Positions 51,603 to 60,071 are shown, numbered from the stretch's first letter. The stretch is 64,000 nucleotides of DNA from Micromonospora noduli (GCF_003264365.1 NZ_PYAK01000001.1:1-64000), one strand, 5' to 3'. Numbers and translations: made by a program. The notes: generated from the letters alone by a model not told the origin.

Positions 51603-51640
51603 GCGTCGATTCTAGCGTTGGTCTATGGCTGATCTCGGAG
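50357..51640 (-). mobile_element. TnpB-only IS200/IS605-type element
   Basis: The right end shows the typical hairpin (50369-50388, stem CTCCGCCCU/AGGGCAGAG on the transcribed strand) followed by GGACGTCAAGC, the usual element end; flanking host sequence begins near 50356 and would serve as the RNA guide. The left end lies between the tnpB start and the signal-peptide fragment and is only approximate here. No transposase TnpA is present, so mobilisation would need one in trans. Confidence 0.75.
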
Positions 51641-51781
51641 ACGTCCGCACTGGTAGACGGTCGGGCGCAGGAGCGCGGGGGGTGCGGCCGAGGCGGGCGG
51701 GGCGGTGACGGCGGCGAGCAGCGCGAGCATCAGCCGGCGTGTCGGTGCCGGCCTCAGGGGACGGGGAGGTGCGACGGGCAT
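51623..51781 (-). pseudogene. signal-peptide fragment of interrupted secreted protein
   Basis: ATG 51781 follows a good ribosome site (AGGGAGCAGGA) and opens a 52-codon frame with a Sec signal (RRLMLALLAAVTAPPASA) and then about 20 residues before a stop just upstream of tnpB. This is the N-terminal remnant of a secreted protein cut by the TnpB element; the Ig-like piece at 50175-50354 is its likely C-terminus. Confidence 0.65.
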
Positions 51782-52004
51782 GTTCCTGCTCCCTCTTCGG
51801 CGTGTGGTCAGACCGCACCGAGCGGCCGACCGACCATTCGATGGTGAGGTGAAGGGATACCAGTAACGAGCGATGCAGCCATGCGATCGCTAACATCGTT
51901 CCCTGCCAAAAACAGAACCATGAATTGCATTGACGGTCAAGACGGAAATCGGAGCGGAGAATCGCGTCCAAACAATTCGGGCGCGCTTCAGCGGCACCAG
52001 GACA

Positions 52005-52058
52005 ACTGGCGCGCGAATTCTCTGTCGGGTCAATTCGTCAAGGAATTCGCGCGCCAGT
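52005..52058 (-). terminator. hairpin downstream of the ketoglutarate-semialdehyde dehydrogenase operon
   Basis: ACTGGCGCGCGAATTC and its exact complement (16 bp) are 22 bases apart, starting 46 bases after the aldehyde dehydrogenase stop. It probably ends the operon. The surrounding gap (51782-52103) is AT-richer than its neighbours and otherwise shows only a possible promoter for the broken secreted-protein gene. Confidence 0.7.
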
Positions 52059-52103
52059 CGCAGGTGGCCCGGAAACGCGCCCGGAAGGGGCCAGCAGACG
52101 CTG

Positions 52104-53621
52104 TTATGCGACCGCTGGCTGCAACCTCCCGTCGACTCGGCGGGAGATGGCGGTGTACTCGTCGCGCAACTCCTCCGGGAGGACCCAGGCCGGGGCGTCC
52201 TGCCACGCCAGCGGGCGGAGGAACCGTCGGATCGACGTGGCGCCCACCGACGTGTGCACGGCGTTGGTCGACGGCCACGGTCCACCGTGGTGCTGAGCCC
52301 ACGACACCCGGACACCGGTGGGGTAGCCGTCGAAGACAATGCGACCCGCGCGAGCGGCGAGCACGTCGACCAGTCGGCGTACGACGTCGGCGTCATCGCC
52401 CGGTCCGCGGTGGAGCGAACCGGTCAGCGACGGCGGGACGGTGGCCAGCGCGGCGTCGAGGTCGGCGGCGTCGTCGTAGCGGACCACGATCAGGAGCGGG
52501 CCGAAGCACTCGTCGGCGATCTCGGCGGTCAGGCCGGCGAGGCCGACCTCCAGGAGGGTCGGCGCCACTGTGAAGCCCGCGCCGGGTTCGACCTTCGGCC
52601 TCGCCGACACCCGGGCGCCGGCCCGCTCGAACTCGGTGGAGCGGTTCTCGTACGCGTCGCGGATGCGCTCGTTGAGCAGGACCGTGCCGCCCGACGCGTC
52701 GACTCTCGCCCGCAGCGCGTCGACCAGGCCGTCACCACCGGGATCCGACGGAACGAACGCCAGGCCGGGCTTGGTGCACAACTGACCGCCCGAGTTCGTG
52801 AAGGAGCCGAACAGCCCCTCGGCGATCTGGTCCGCTCGGGCGGCGGCCGCGTCGGGCAGGACGACGATCGGGTTCACGCTGCTCAGTTCGGCGTACAGGG
52901 GAATGGGGTCGGGTCGTTCGTCGATGGCCGCCTGGATGGCGCGGGCGGCGTTGACCGAGCCGGTCAGGGCGGCCGCGCGGATCGCCGGGTGACGCACCAG
53001 CGCGCGACCGGCCTGCTCCCCGTACACGGTCGCGACGACACCCTCGGGCCCACCGAGGTCGCGGACGGCCGACTCGATCGCGGCGGCGGAGGCGTGCGAG
53101 GTCAGCGGGTGCGACGGGTGGGCCTTCAGGATCGTCGGACACCCGGCGGCGAGCGCGGCGGCCGTGTCACCGCCGGCGACCGAGAAGGCGAACGGGAAGT
53201 TGCTGGCCCCGAAGACCGCTACCGGCCCGAGGGGTACCAGCATCCGCCGCAGGTCCGGGCCGCGGCCGAGCGGTGTGTCGGCGGCGTGGTCGATGGTGGC
53301 CTCGACGTACGCTCCGTCGCGCAGCACCTCGCCGAACATCCGGAACTGGAGCGCCGCCCGGGTGAGTTCCTGGTCGAGTCGCGCGTGGCTCAGCCCGGTC
53401 TCCGCCTCGGCGGCAGCGACCAGATCCACCCGACGGGACTCCAGCGACGCGGCGATCGCGTCCAGCAACTCCGCGCGGCCGAGCCTCCCGCGCGCGGCCA
53501 GCCACTGCGCCGCCGGGGACGTCTGACCGGCGATCACCTCCAGTCGAGACTCGTCGGTCTCGGTGAGCTCCGTCGCGCGACGCTGACCGTCGCGCGGATC
53601 GACAGTGCTGATCACGTTCAC
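52104..53621 (-). CDS. 2-oxoglutarate semialdehyde dehydrogenase (NADP-type ALDH)
   Basis: This 505-residue aldehyde dehydrogenase has the group's features: VAVFGASNFPFAFSVAGGDTAAALAAGCP for the cofactor site, catalytic Glu in LYAELSSVNP and catalytic Cys in NSGGQLCTKPG. This subgroup (AldH, about 500 residues, GQLCTKPG) includes alpha-ketoglutarate semialdehyde dehydrogenases of pentose and sugar-acid catabolism. GTG 53621 overlaps the stop of the upstream FAH-family gene by 4 bp and has AGGAGAGG in front. It would carry out the last step, giving 2-oxoglutarate for the TCA cycle. Confidence 0.9.
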   Translation of the reverse strand: MNVISTVDPRDGQRRATELTETDESRLEVIAGQTSPAAQWLAARGRLGRAELLDAIAASLESRRVDLVAAAEAETGLSHARLDQELTRAALQFRMFGEVLRDGAYVEATIDHAADTPLGRGPDLRRMLVPLGPVAVFGASNFPFAFSVAGGDTAAALAAGCPTILKAHPSHPLTSHASAAAIESAVRDLGGPEGVVATVYGEQAGRALVRHPAIRAAALTGSVNAARAIQAAIDERPDPIPLYAELSSVNPIVVLPDAAAARADQIAEGLFGSFTNSGGQLCTKPGLAFVPSDPGGDGLVDALRARVDASGGTVLLNERIRDAYENRSTEFERAGARVSARPKVEPGAGFTVAPTLLEVGLAGLTAEIADECFGPLLIVVRYDDAADLDAALATVPPSLTGSLHRGPGDDADVVRRLVDVLAARAGRIVFDGYPTGVRVSWAQHHGGPWPSTNAVHTSVGATSIRRFLRPLAWQDAPAWVLPEELRDEYTAISRRVDGRLQPAVA

Positions 53622-54826
53622 AGCAGTCCTCTCCTTACCAGATTGCCCATGAGATCGCGGACGCCGAAGTGCCAGGGCTCGCACTCCTCCGCGTGCCGCA
53701 CCCGGTTGACCAGGGTGCCGAGCGCCGGGCAGCTGATCCGTACCACGTCGTCGACCTTGTGGGTGAAGCCCTCACCGGGGCGGTCCCGGTCCTGGATGGG
53801 CGCGAACATGGTGCCGAGCATCAGGGCGGCGCCGTCGGGATAGTGGTGGTGCGGCCCGATCAGCTGCCGGACCAGCTCCTCGGGATCACGTGACATCTGG
53901 GTCATCTCCGAGACCGCCTCCAGGTGGAAACCGTCCTCGCCGCGAACCTCCAGGCGCACCTCGAGTTCGCGTACCCGATCCATGCCGAACCGGTCGTCGA
54001 AGAGCCGGATCAGGGGGCCGAGGGCGCAGGAGGCGTTGTTGTCCTTCGCCAGCGGAAGCAGGAGCGCCGAGCGGCCCTCGATGTCGCGCAGGTTCACGTC
54101 GTTGCCGAGGGTGGCGCCGACGATCCGGCCACTGGATTGGACGATGAGCGTGACCTCGGGTTCCGGGTTGTTCCAGGTCGACGCGGCGAGCACGCCGACC
54201 GGAACGGCGGTGCCGACGGCGGAGAGGATCTGGCCCTTGGTGAAGATCTCGGCGTCCGGGCCGATGCCCACCTCCAGGTACTGGCTCCACATGCCCTCGG
54301 CGACCAGCAGACTCTTGAGCCGATCCGCCTCCGGCGAGCCCGCCTCCAGGCTGTGCAGGTCGACACCGACGTCGGCGAGCATGCGGTGCCGGATGTCCGC
54401 CGCCAGTGCCAGGTCTCCCCGCGCCCGTTCCTCGATCACCCGCTCGATCATGGAGATCGGAAAGGTCACGCCCGCGGCCTTGAGCGCCTGGAGGTCGACC
54501 GGGGCGAGCAACCAGGGCCGGCCACGGTCCCGGGTCGCGGCCCCCGTGTTCGCCAGTATCTCCCCGAAGTCGCCCACCCTCGGCCCGTCGAGCCCGGCCA
54601 CCGTCGCGGCGGGATCGGGCAGCTCGCAGATGTCGCGGACGGTCGGGAACCGGTGGCTGATGTCGATGACCTCGCCGTCGCGGACGATCACCGGTGAGGG
54701 GCCGTCGCCGGACGGGTCCCAGATCCGGCCGACGAGGACGCTGTCGGCATCGTCCGGCAACGCTTCGGCGGCGGTACCGACCCAGTCCGCGGCCGCGGCC
54801 GACCCCCGGGGCCGTGGCAGCGTCAT
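53618..54826 (-). CDS. FAH-family 2-keto-3-deoxypentonate dehydratase (XylX-like)
   Basis: This 402-residue fumarylacetoacetate-hydrolase-family protein has the long N-terminal domain of the pentose-pathway dehydratases. Motifs include LLAPVDLQALKAAGVTF, ERVIEERARGD, QYLEVGIGPDAEIFTK, WNNPEPEV, GNDVNLRDIEGRSALLLPLAKDNNASC and MFAPIQDRD, the pattern of Caulobacter XylX as I recall it. Such enzymes turn 2-keto-3-deoxy-pentonate into 2-oxoglutarate semialdehyde. It overlaps both neighbours by 4 bp (ATGA, GTGA), so the three enzymes are translated together. The stereochemistry of the substrate (xylonate or arabinonate branch) is not shown by the sequence. Confidence 0.88.
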   Translation of the reverse strand: MTLPRPRGSAAAADWVGTAAEALPDDADSVLVGRIWDPSGDGPSPVIVRDGEVIDISHRFPTVRDICELPDPAATVAGLDGPRVGDFGEILANTGAATRDRGRPWLLAPVDLQALKAAGVTFPISMIERVIEERARGDLALAADIRHRMLADVGVDLHSLEAGSPEADRLKSLLVAEGMWSQYLEVGIGPDAEIFTKGQILSAVGTAVPVGVLAASTWNNPEPEVTLIVQSSGRIVGATLGNDVNLRDIEGRSALLLPLAKDNNASCALGPLIRLFDDRFGMDRVRELEVRLEVRGEDGFHLEAVSEMTQMSRDPEELVRQLIGPHHHYPDGAALMLGTMFAPIQDRDRPGEGFTHKVDDVVRISCPALGTLVNRVRHAEECEPWHFGVRDLMGNLVRRGLL

Positions 54827-56004
54827 GAGTCGCTCTCCAGGTTGAAGAAGGACCGCTCGTCGCGGGGACGGATGTCGAAGACGGCGTCCTGGAACATCCG
54901 CAGCGGGTGCGGTGTGAACGGATGCTGCTCGATCGCGGTGAGATCCACCTCGATGCCCAGGCCGATCCCGGTCGGGATGAGAATGTCGCCGTCGTCGGTC
55001 AGCACCAGCCGCTCGTTGGTGATCTCGGGACGCCAGGGCACGTCGGTCGCCATGATCTCCAGGTACCGGAAGTTGGGCAACGTCGCCCCGAGTTGCAGCG
55101 TCGCGGCAGTGCTGAGCGGACCACTCGGGTTGTGCGGCGCGAAGCCCACGTAGCTGGTCGCGGCGAGCGTGGAGATGAAGGCCAGCTCGGCGATCCCGCC
55201 GGCGTGCGTCACGTCGGGCTGGACGAAGTCGACCGCCTGGCGGGCCAGCGCCGGCGCGAAGCCCTGTCGCCCGTACCACCGCTCCCCCGCGGCGATCGGC
55301 ACCGGCGACGCGCGACGGATGTCGACGAGCGCATCGAGGTTGTCCGGTGGGCAGGGCTCCTCGAACCACACTGGGTCGAACTGGGCGATCTCGTTGGCGA
55401 CCTTGATGGCGTGGCGGACGTCGAAGCGGCCGTGCCCCTCGACGAACAGCTCCACCTCGCGGCCCACCGCCTGACGGACGGCGTCGATCTGGGCCAGCAC
55501 CCGGTCCAACTGCGCGGTGGTGATGGTCAGGTCGTAGTTCTCGAACGGGTCCCACTTGAGGCCCCGGAAGCCCGACTCCACAGTCCGTCGCGCGGCGGCC
55601 GCGTAGTCCTCCGGCGTGACGGCACCGGAGAACCAACCATTGGCGTACGCGCGGACCCGGTCGCGGGTCGCGCCGCCGAGAAGCCGGGAGACCGGTACGC
55701 CGAGCTCGCGCGCCGAGATGTCCCAGAGGGCCATCTCCAGCGAGCTCAACGCCGTCATGATCACCGGCCCGCCGCGCCAGTACCAGTCCCGCGCGGTCTC
55801 GTAGAGGATCTTCGAGATGCTTGTGGGATCCAGGCCCACCACCGCCTCGGCCAGCTCGGCGATGGCGCCCTGGACAGCACGTTCCTTGCCCTCAAGGGTG
55901 GCCTCACCGAGCCCGATGATCCCCTCGTCGGTGTGGACCCGCACGATGACGAGGTTCGTACGGTAGAAGTCGACGACCAGTGTGTCGACAGAGACGATCT
56001 TCAT
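54823..56004 (-). CDS. enolase-superfamily sugar-acid dehydratase (mandelate racemase type)
   Basis: This 393-residue enzyme has an N-terminal capping domain (KIVSVDTLVVDFYRTNLVIVRVHTDEG) and a barrel with GLKWDPF, metal-ligand segments VEGHGRFD, WFEEPCPPDN and GERWYGR, and His in FAPHNPSGPLS. This is the galactonate/arabinonate/xylonate-dehydratase side of the superfamily; haloarchaeal xylonate dehydratase is of this type. In the operon it would supply 2-keto-3-deoxy acid to the FAH-family enzyme. ATG 56004 is 8 bp after the permease stop. The precise substrate is unproven. Confidence 0.88.
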   Translation of the reverse strand: MKIVSVDTLVVDFYRTNLVIVRVHTDEGIIGLGEATLEGKERAVQGAIAELAEAVVGLDPTSISKILYETARDWYWRGGPVIMTALSSLEMALWDISARELGVPVSRLLGGATRDRVRAYANGWFSGAVTPEDYAAAARRTVESGFRGLKWDPFENYDLTITTAQLDRVLAQIDAVRQAVGREVELFVEGHGRFDVRHAIKVANEIAQFDPVWFEEPCPPDNLDALVDIRRASPVPIAAGERWYGRQGFAPALARQAVDFVQPDVTHAGGIAELAFISTLAATSYVGFAPHNPSGPLSTAATLQLGATLPNFRYLEIMATDVPWRPEITNERLVLTDDGDILIPTGIGLGIEVDLTAIEQHPFTPHPLRMFQDAVFDIRPRDERSFFNLESDS

Positions 56005-56012
56005 CTTTCGGC

Positions 56013-56843
56013 TCAACCCTTCACCGCACCGGCGGTCATGCCGGACACCACGTACTTCTGCACCAACAGGTAGAAGGCGACGGCGGGCAGCGTGAACAGG
56101 AAGGCGACAGCCATCACCGTCTGGATCGGTGTACCCAGTTCGCCGATGAAGTTCGCGATGCCGACGGAGGCCGGCTGCAGATCGGGGTTGAAGATGAACG
56201 TCACCGCGAAGACGTACTCGTTCCAGGCGTGGAAGAAGGCGATGACCGCGGTGGCCGCGATCGAAGGAGCGATGAGCGGCACGTTGATGCGGGTCAGGGT
56301 GGTGAAGGGCCGGGCGCCGTCGGCGCGCGCGGCCTCCTCCAGCTCCTTCGGGATGCCGTCGATGGCGCCCTTGAGGATCAGCGCGACGATCGGCAGGACG
56401 AAGGCGGAGTTCACCAGGACGAGGCCGGTCAGCGAGTCGAGCAGTTCGAAGCGGCGGAACAGCGCGAACAGCGGGACGACCATGAGCGCCTCGGGAAGCA
56501 TCTGTGTGAACAGCAGCACGACGGTCAGCACGGCCTTGCCCCAGAACGAGAACCGGGACAGCGCGTAGCCGAGCGGGATGCCCAGGCCGACGGAGAGAAC
56601 CATCGTGCCGACGGCGATGATCAGGCTGTTCAGCAGCCACCCGGCCGCCTTGCCCTCGGCGAGGGCGTCCACGAAGACCCCGAACTGGCCGAGGTCGGGC
56701 GTGAGGCGGGGCTGATCGGCGAAGAGGTCGCTGTTGCTGGACAGTGCCGTGACGAACATCCAGTACAGCGGGAACACCGCGACGCCCAGCACGACGAGCA
56801 CGGCGACGATCCGCGCGGTGACACCGAATCGGAAGCGCCTCAT
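56013..56843 (-). CDS. sugar ABC transporter permease (MalG type)
   Basis: This 276-residue permease has six helices; EAA loop PKELEEAARADGARPFTTLTRINVPLIAPSI. It ends QKYVVSGMTAGAVKG, the usual C-terminus of the second CUT1 permease. ATG 56843 overlaps the first permease's stop by 4 bp. It belongs to the IclR-controlled sugar-acid operon. Confidence 0.93.
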   Translation of the reverse strand: MRRFRFGVTARIVAVLVVLGVAVFPLYWMFVTALSSNSDLFADQPRLTPDLGQFGVFVDALAEGKAAGWLLNSLIIAVGTMVLSVGLGIPLGYALSRFSFWGKAVLTVVLLFTQMLPEALMVVPLFALFRRFELLDSLTGLVLVNSAFVLPIVALILKGAIDGIPKELEEAARADGARPFTTLTRINVPLIAPSIAATAVIAFFHAWNEYVFAVTFIFNPDLQPASVGIANFIGELGTPIQTVMAVAFLFTLPAVAFYLLVQKYVVSGMTAGAVKG

Positions 56844-57793
56844 CGGACCTCCCCCTTTTCCACGGCACGGGCGACGAGTCGGCTGCCGATGATGACGATG
56901 AGCGAGATGACGACGCCGACCATTCCGATGGCCGCCGCCGATCCGAGTTCCTTCGAGTCGAACGCCTGCGAGTAGAGGTCGATGACGAGAGTCTCGGTGG
57001 CACCGACCGGTCCGCCCTTGGTCATCAACCAGATCAGCTCGAACCGTCGCAGCGACCAGATCGTCATCAGCAGGGCCAGCAGGCCCACTGTCGGCTTGAT
57101 GACCTGCCAGGTGACCGCGCGGAAGGTGGCCCATCGTCCGGCGCCGTCCACTGTCGCGGCCTCGTTGAGGTCCTGCGGAACGGACTGCAGGGCGGAGAGC
57201 AGCACCACTGAGGTGAACGGGAACAGCTGCCAGATGGTCGTGGCGAGCACCGCCGGGAGCGCGTAGCGCGAGCTGTCCAGGATGGCGCCACCCGGCACGC
57301 CGAGCCCGACCGCGTCGAGGAACCGGTTCACGATGCCGTACTGCGCGTTGAGCATCCAGGTGGCGATGAGCGCGACCGCGATGCCCGGAGCGGCCCAGGG
57401 GACGGTCACCAGTGCCCGCGCCACGCCCCGGCCGCGGAACTTCTTGTTGAGCAGCAGCGCGACGGCGAGTCCGGCGCCGATCGCGACGACCACACAGGTG
57501 ATCACGTAGACGACGGTGATCAGCAGGGTGCGGTGGAACTCGGGGTCGCCGAAGATCCGGTTGAAGTTGTCGAGCCCGACCCACTCGCTGCGGGTGGGGT
57601 TGAGCAGCCTCGTCCTGGTGAAGCTGAGGTACACCTCCTGAACGAGGGGTACCGCCTGGAAGACGAGGATGAACAGGGCGGCGGGTGCCAGGAAGAGGTA
57701 CGGCGTCCACTTGCTACCCAGCGGGCTGGGCCGGCGCCGGGGCCGACCTGGGGTTGTTGTCTTCGGTGCTCCGGTCTGCTCGACCACAGTCAT
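56840..57793 (-). CDS. sugar ABC transporter permease (MalF type)
   Basis: This 317-residue permease has six helices after a basic, Pro-rich N-terminus (GRPRRRPSPLGSKW). The EAA loop is PQDLNEAATVDGAGRWATFRAVTWQVIKPTV. It starts 76 bp after the binding-protein gene, beyond a hairpin. It forms the import channel with the second permease; the ATPase is not encoded here and is probably a shared MsiK-type protein elsewhere. Confidence 0.93.
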   Translation of the reverse strand: MTVVEQTGAPKTTTPGRPRRRPSPLGSKWTPYLFLAPAALFILVFQAVPLVQEVYLSFTRTRLLNPTRSEWVGLDNFNRIFGDPEFHRTLLITVVYVITCVVVAIGAGLAVALLLNKKFRGRGVARALVTVPWAAPGIAVALIATWMLNAQYGIVNRFLDAVGLGVPGGAILDSSRYALPAVLATTIWQLFPFTSVVLLSALQSVPQDLNEAATVDGAGRWATFRAVTWQVIKPTVGLLALLMTIWSLRRFELIWLMTKGGPVGATETLVIDLYSQAFDSKELGSAAAIGMVGVVISLIVIIGSRLVARAVEKGEVR

Positions 57794-57817
57794 CGGGTTC
57801 GATCCTTCTGGGGGAAG

Positions 57818-57855
57818 GACGCTGCCGGCGCACGGATCGTTGCGCCGGCAGCGTC
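57818..57855 (-). terminator. intercistronic hairpin after binding-protein gene
   Basis: GACGCTGCCGGCGCA and its exact complement (15 bp, 8-base loop) sit between the binding-protein stop and the first permease. Same placement as the hairpin at 40729 in the other ABC operon; probably raises binding protein over permeases. Confidence 0.8.
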
Positions 57856-57869
57856 GCTGTGTCGAGCGG

Positions 57870-59117
57870 TCAGCGGACCAGTTCGCTCGCCTGCTGCTGG
57901 GCGCGATCCAGTGCCGACTTGAGGTCGGCCTTGCCCTGCAGTGCCGCGACCACGTTCTGCACGACCACCTTGCGGATGTCCGGCGTCTTGGCCTCGAACC
58001 CCAGCACGATCTGCGGCAGGCTGGTCTCGGTGAGTCCGTCGAAGACGGGGAGGAACGGGGTCGCCTTGAGCGCCTCCGCGCTGCGCTGCGTGGTGGTGGC
58101 CACGCTGCTCGCGCCGAGAATTTCCTGCAGCTTGACCTGGTTCTGCGGCTCCAGCGCCCACTTGATGAAGGTGCCGGCCTCGTCCTTGCCCTCGCTCGCC
58201 TCGTTGATCACGATCGGTGCGAGGATCGCGCCCTGCTTGCGGACCGGGAACGGGATGGGCGCGACGTTGAAGTTCAGCTTGGCGTTCTGGCCGCGGGTGG
58301 CGGTCACGTAGCCGCCGTTGTTGAGTTCCATCCCGACCTTGCCCTCGGCGAACATCCGCCGGAAGGTGGCCGCGTCCGCTCCGCGCGGGATCACGTTCGC
58401 GTCGTACAGGTCCTTGAACGCCTGCAGGCCCTTGAGGTTCTCCGGCGAGTTGATTGTCAGGTTCTTGCCGTCGGACCACGCACCGCCGAAGCCGTAGACG
58501 TAGTTGAAGATGTCCTGCCAGACACCGGCCTCCTCGGCCTCCGTCTGACGGAACGCCAGGCCGAAGACGTCACCCTTGGTCAGCGACTTCGCGGTGGAGG
58601 TGAACTGCTCGTAGGTGGTCGGCGGCGTCGGGATCAGGTCCGCGTTGTAGAACATCGCGTAGTTCGACGCCTCGAAGATGACGCCGTGCCGGACACCGTC
58701 GTGGACCATGAACTGGTCCGGCTGCTTGAGCAGGTCGTACTTGCTGGCGTCGATCACCTTGTCCAGCGGCGCGATGAGGCCGGCGTCCGAGGCCGCCTCG
58801 AACTCGGGCATGTCGAAGCGGACCAGGTCGGGGCCCTTGCCGCTGCCCATCTGCGTGAGCACGGTCTGGCCGAAGGTCGGGTACGGCACCGCGGCGGCGG
58901 ACACCTGGACCTTGGTCTGGCTCTGGTTGAACTCGTCGAGCCACTTGGTCAACAGCGGCCCGCGACCCGGGTCGCCGAAGGTCGAGGCGGCGAAGGTCAG
59001 TTTGGTGACGCCGTCGCCGGAATCGCCGTCCGAGCCGCAACCGGTCAGGAGGGTGGCGACCAGGCCGAGGGCACATGTCGCCCTGGCGATGCCGAAATGA
59101 GCGCGCTTATTACCCAT
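57870..59117 (-). CDS. sugar(-acid)-binding lipoprotein of ABC transporter
   Basis: This 415-residue extracellular solute-binding protein (family 1) has a lipoprotein signal ending LVATLLTGCGSDGDSGDG (lipid Cys in LTGC). The mature part has KLTFAASTFGDPGRGPLLTKWLDEFN and KGPDLVRFDMPEFEAASD. The start is ATG 59117 with GGAG six bases before; a frame open to 59144 adds an unlikely extension. It opens the IclR-controlled operon, preceded by a clear promoter. The ligand is likely an aldopentose, pentonic acid or a disaccharide thereof. Confidence 0.93.
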   Translation of the reverse strand: MGNKRAHFGIARATCALGLVATLLTGCGSDGDSGDGVTKLTFAASTFGDPGRGPLLTKWLDEFNQSQTKVQVSAAAVPYPTFGQTVLTQMGSGKGPDLVRFDMPEFEAASDAGLIAPLDKVIDASKYDLLKQPDQFMVHDGVRHGVIFEASNYAMFYNADLIPTPPTTYEQFTSTAKSLTKGDVFGLAFRQTEAEEAGVWQDIFNYVYGFGGAWSDGKNLTINSPENLKGLQAFKDLYDANVIPRGADAATFRRMFAEGKVGMELNNGGYVTATRGQNAKLNFNVAPIPFPVRKQGAILAPIVINEASEGKDEAGTFIKWALEPQNQVKLQEILGASSVATTTQRSAEALKATPFLPVFDGLTETSLPQIVLGFEAKTPDIRKVVVQNVVAALQGKADLKSALDRAQQQASELVR

Positions 59118-59158
59118 CGTTACTCCACTGTTACGTGTTGGCACCGAACCGATTAAAT

Positions 59159-59237
59159 TGCAACGATCGTAGCGCCATGTGCAACGGTGTCAAGTGGCGA
59201 TTGCGCATCGCGTCATCTATATTGCATAATGTGCAAT
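59159..59237. promoter_or_regulatory. divergent promoter with IclR-type TGCAA operators
   Basis: For the ABC operon (minus strand), TTGACA (59193-59188) and TACGAT (59171-59166) are 16 bp apart. TGCAACG stands at 59159 and 59180, exactly 21 bp apart on the same face and flanking the -10. ATTGCA-N5-TGCAAT (59221-59237) is a perfect inverted repeat in front of the IclR gene, overlapping a possible -10 (CATAAT, 59225). The shared TGCAA core suggests IclR control of both directions. Confidence 0.7.
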
Positions 59238-59279
59238 GACTGCGACGGTGCTGTCCGTCGCGCGAGGGGAGACACAGCC

Positions 59280-60071
59280 TTGGCGCAATCAATCCGCCGC
59301 GCGATCGACCTCATCCGTCGATCCGCGGAGCACCCGCTGTCCCTTACGGAGGCTGCGGACGTGCTCGGCGTCCACAAGTCCACAGCCCTGCGCATCCTGC
59401 AGACACTGGAGTCCGCGCGCTTCGTCCGCCGCACCGGCGCGGGCACCTACGTGCTCGGCAGCGGCCTGATCGAGCTGTCCGAGCTCGCGCTCGGCTCGAT
59501 GGACCTCCGCCAGCCCGCAGCCGCGCACCTGCGTGCGCTGCAACGCGCGACCGGCCACACCGTACACCTGGCGCAACTGACCGGCGACGAGATCATCTAT
59601 ATCGACAAGGTGGACAGTCCGGCGTTCGACGCCGTCAAGCTGCCCTCGCGGGTGGGACGCGCCGTGTCCATCTACGCGAGCGCCGTGGGCAAGACGATCC
59701 TGGCCTACCTCCCCCGGCAGGAACGCGACCGACTGCTCTCCCACGTCGTCTTCGAGAAGTTCACCGACACCACCTTCACCGACAACGACGCCCTGGAAGC
59801 CGAACTCGCCCGCATCCACGACTGCGGCTGGGCCGTGGACAACGGCGAGCACGACGCATACGTGATGTGTGTGGCCGCGCCGATCAGGGATTCGCGGGGG
59901 CAGGTCATCGCCGCCGCCTCGATCACGGCGATCGAGGTCATCGCAAGCCTCGACCAGCTCAAGAGCAACCTTCCGCTGCTCCTGGAGACCGCCAACAAGA
60001 TCTCGTACGAGCTCGGCTACGCGCCGCCCGCCGTGGCGAGCCCGGACGGTGAGAGCCGCTCCGCCACCTGA
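59280..60071 (+). CDS. IclR-family regulator
   Basis: This 263-residue regulator has a winged helix (QSIRRAIDLIRRSAEHPLSLTEAADVLGVHKSTALRILQTLESARFVRR) and the IclR ligand domain (GHTVHLAQLTGDEIIYIDKVDS, SAVGKTILAYLP, VMCVAAPIRDSRGQVIAAASIT). The start is set at TTG 59280 behind GAGGGGAG, giving the family's usual N-terminus; an ATG at 59229 lies inside the operator and would add a Cys/Arg-rich extension without a ribosome site. It is divergent from the sugar-acid operon, which it should repress or activate depending on a sugar-acid or keto-acid ligand. Confidence 0.92.
   Translation: MAQSIRRAIDLIRRSAEHPLSLTEAADVLGVHKSTALRILQTLESARFVRRTGAGTYVLGSGLIELSELALGSMDLRQPAAAHLRALQRATGHTVHLAQLTGDEIIYIDKVDSPAFDAVKLPSRVGRAVSIYASAVGKTILAYLPRQERDRLLSHVVFEKFTDTTFTDNDALEAELARIHDCGWAVDNGEHDAYVMCVAAPIRDSRGQVIAAASITAIEVIASLDQLKSNLPLLLETANKISYELGYAPPAVASPDGESRSAT

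Noticed and set aside
51612..51971. 119-codon frame upstream of tnpB on the minus strand
   Set aside because: It lacks a ribosome site and family match. The overlapping frame from ATG 51781 has a good ribosome site and a signal peptide and is preferred.
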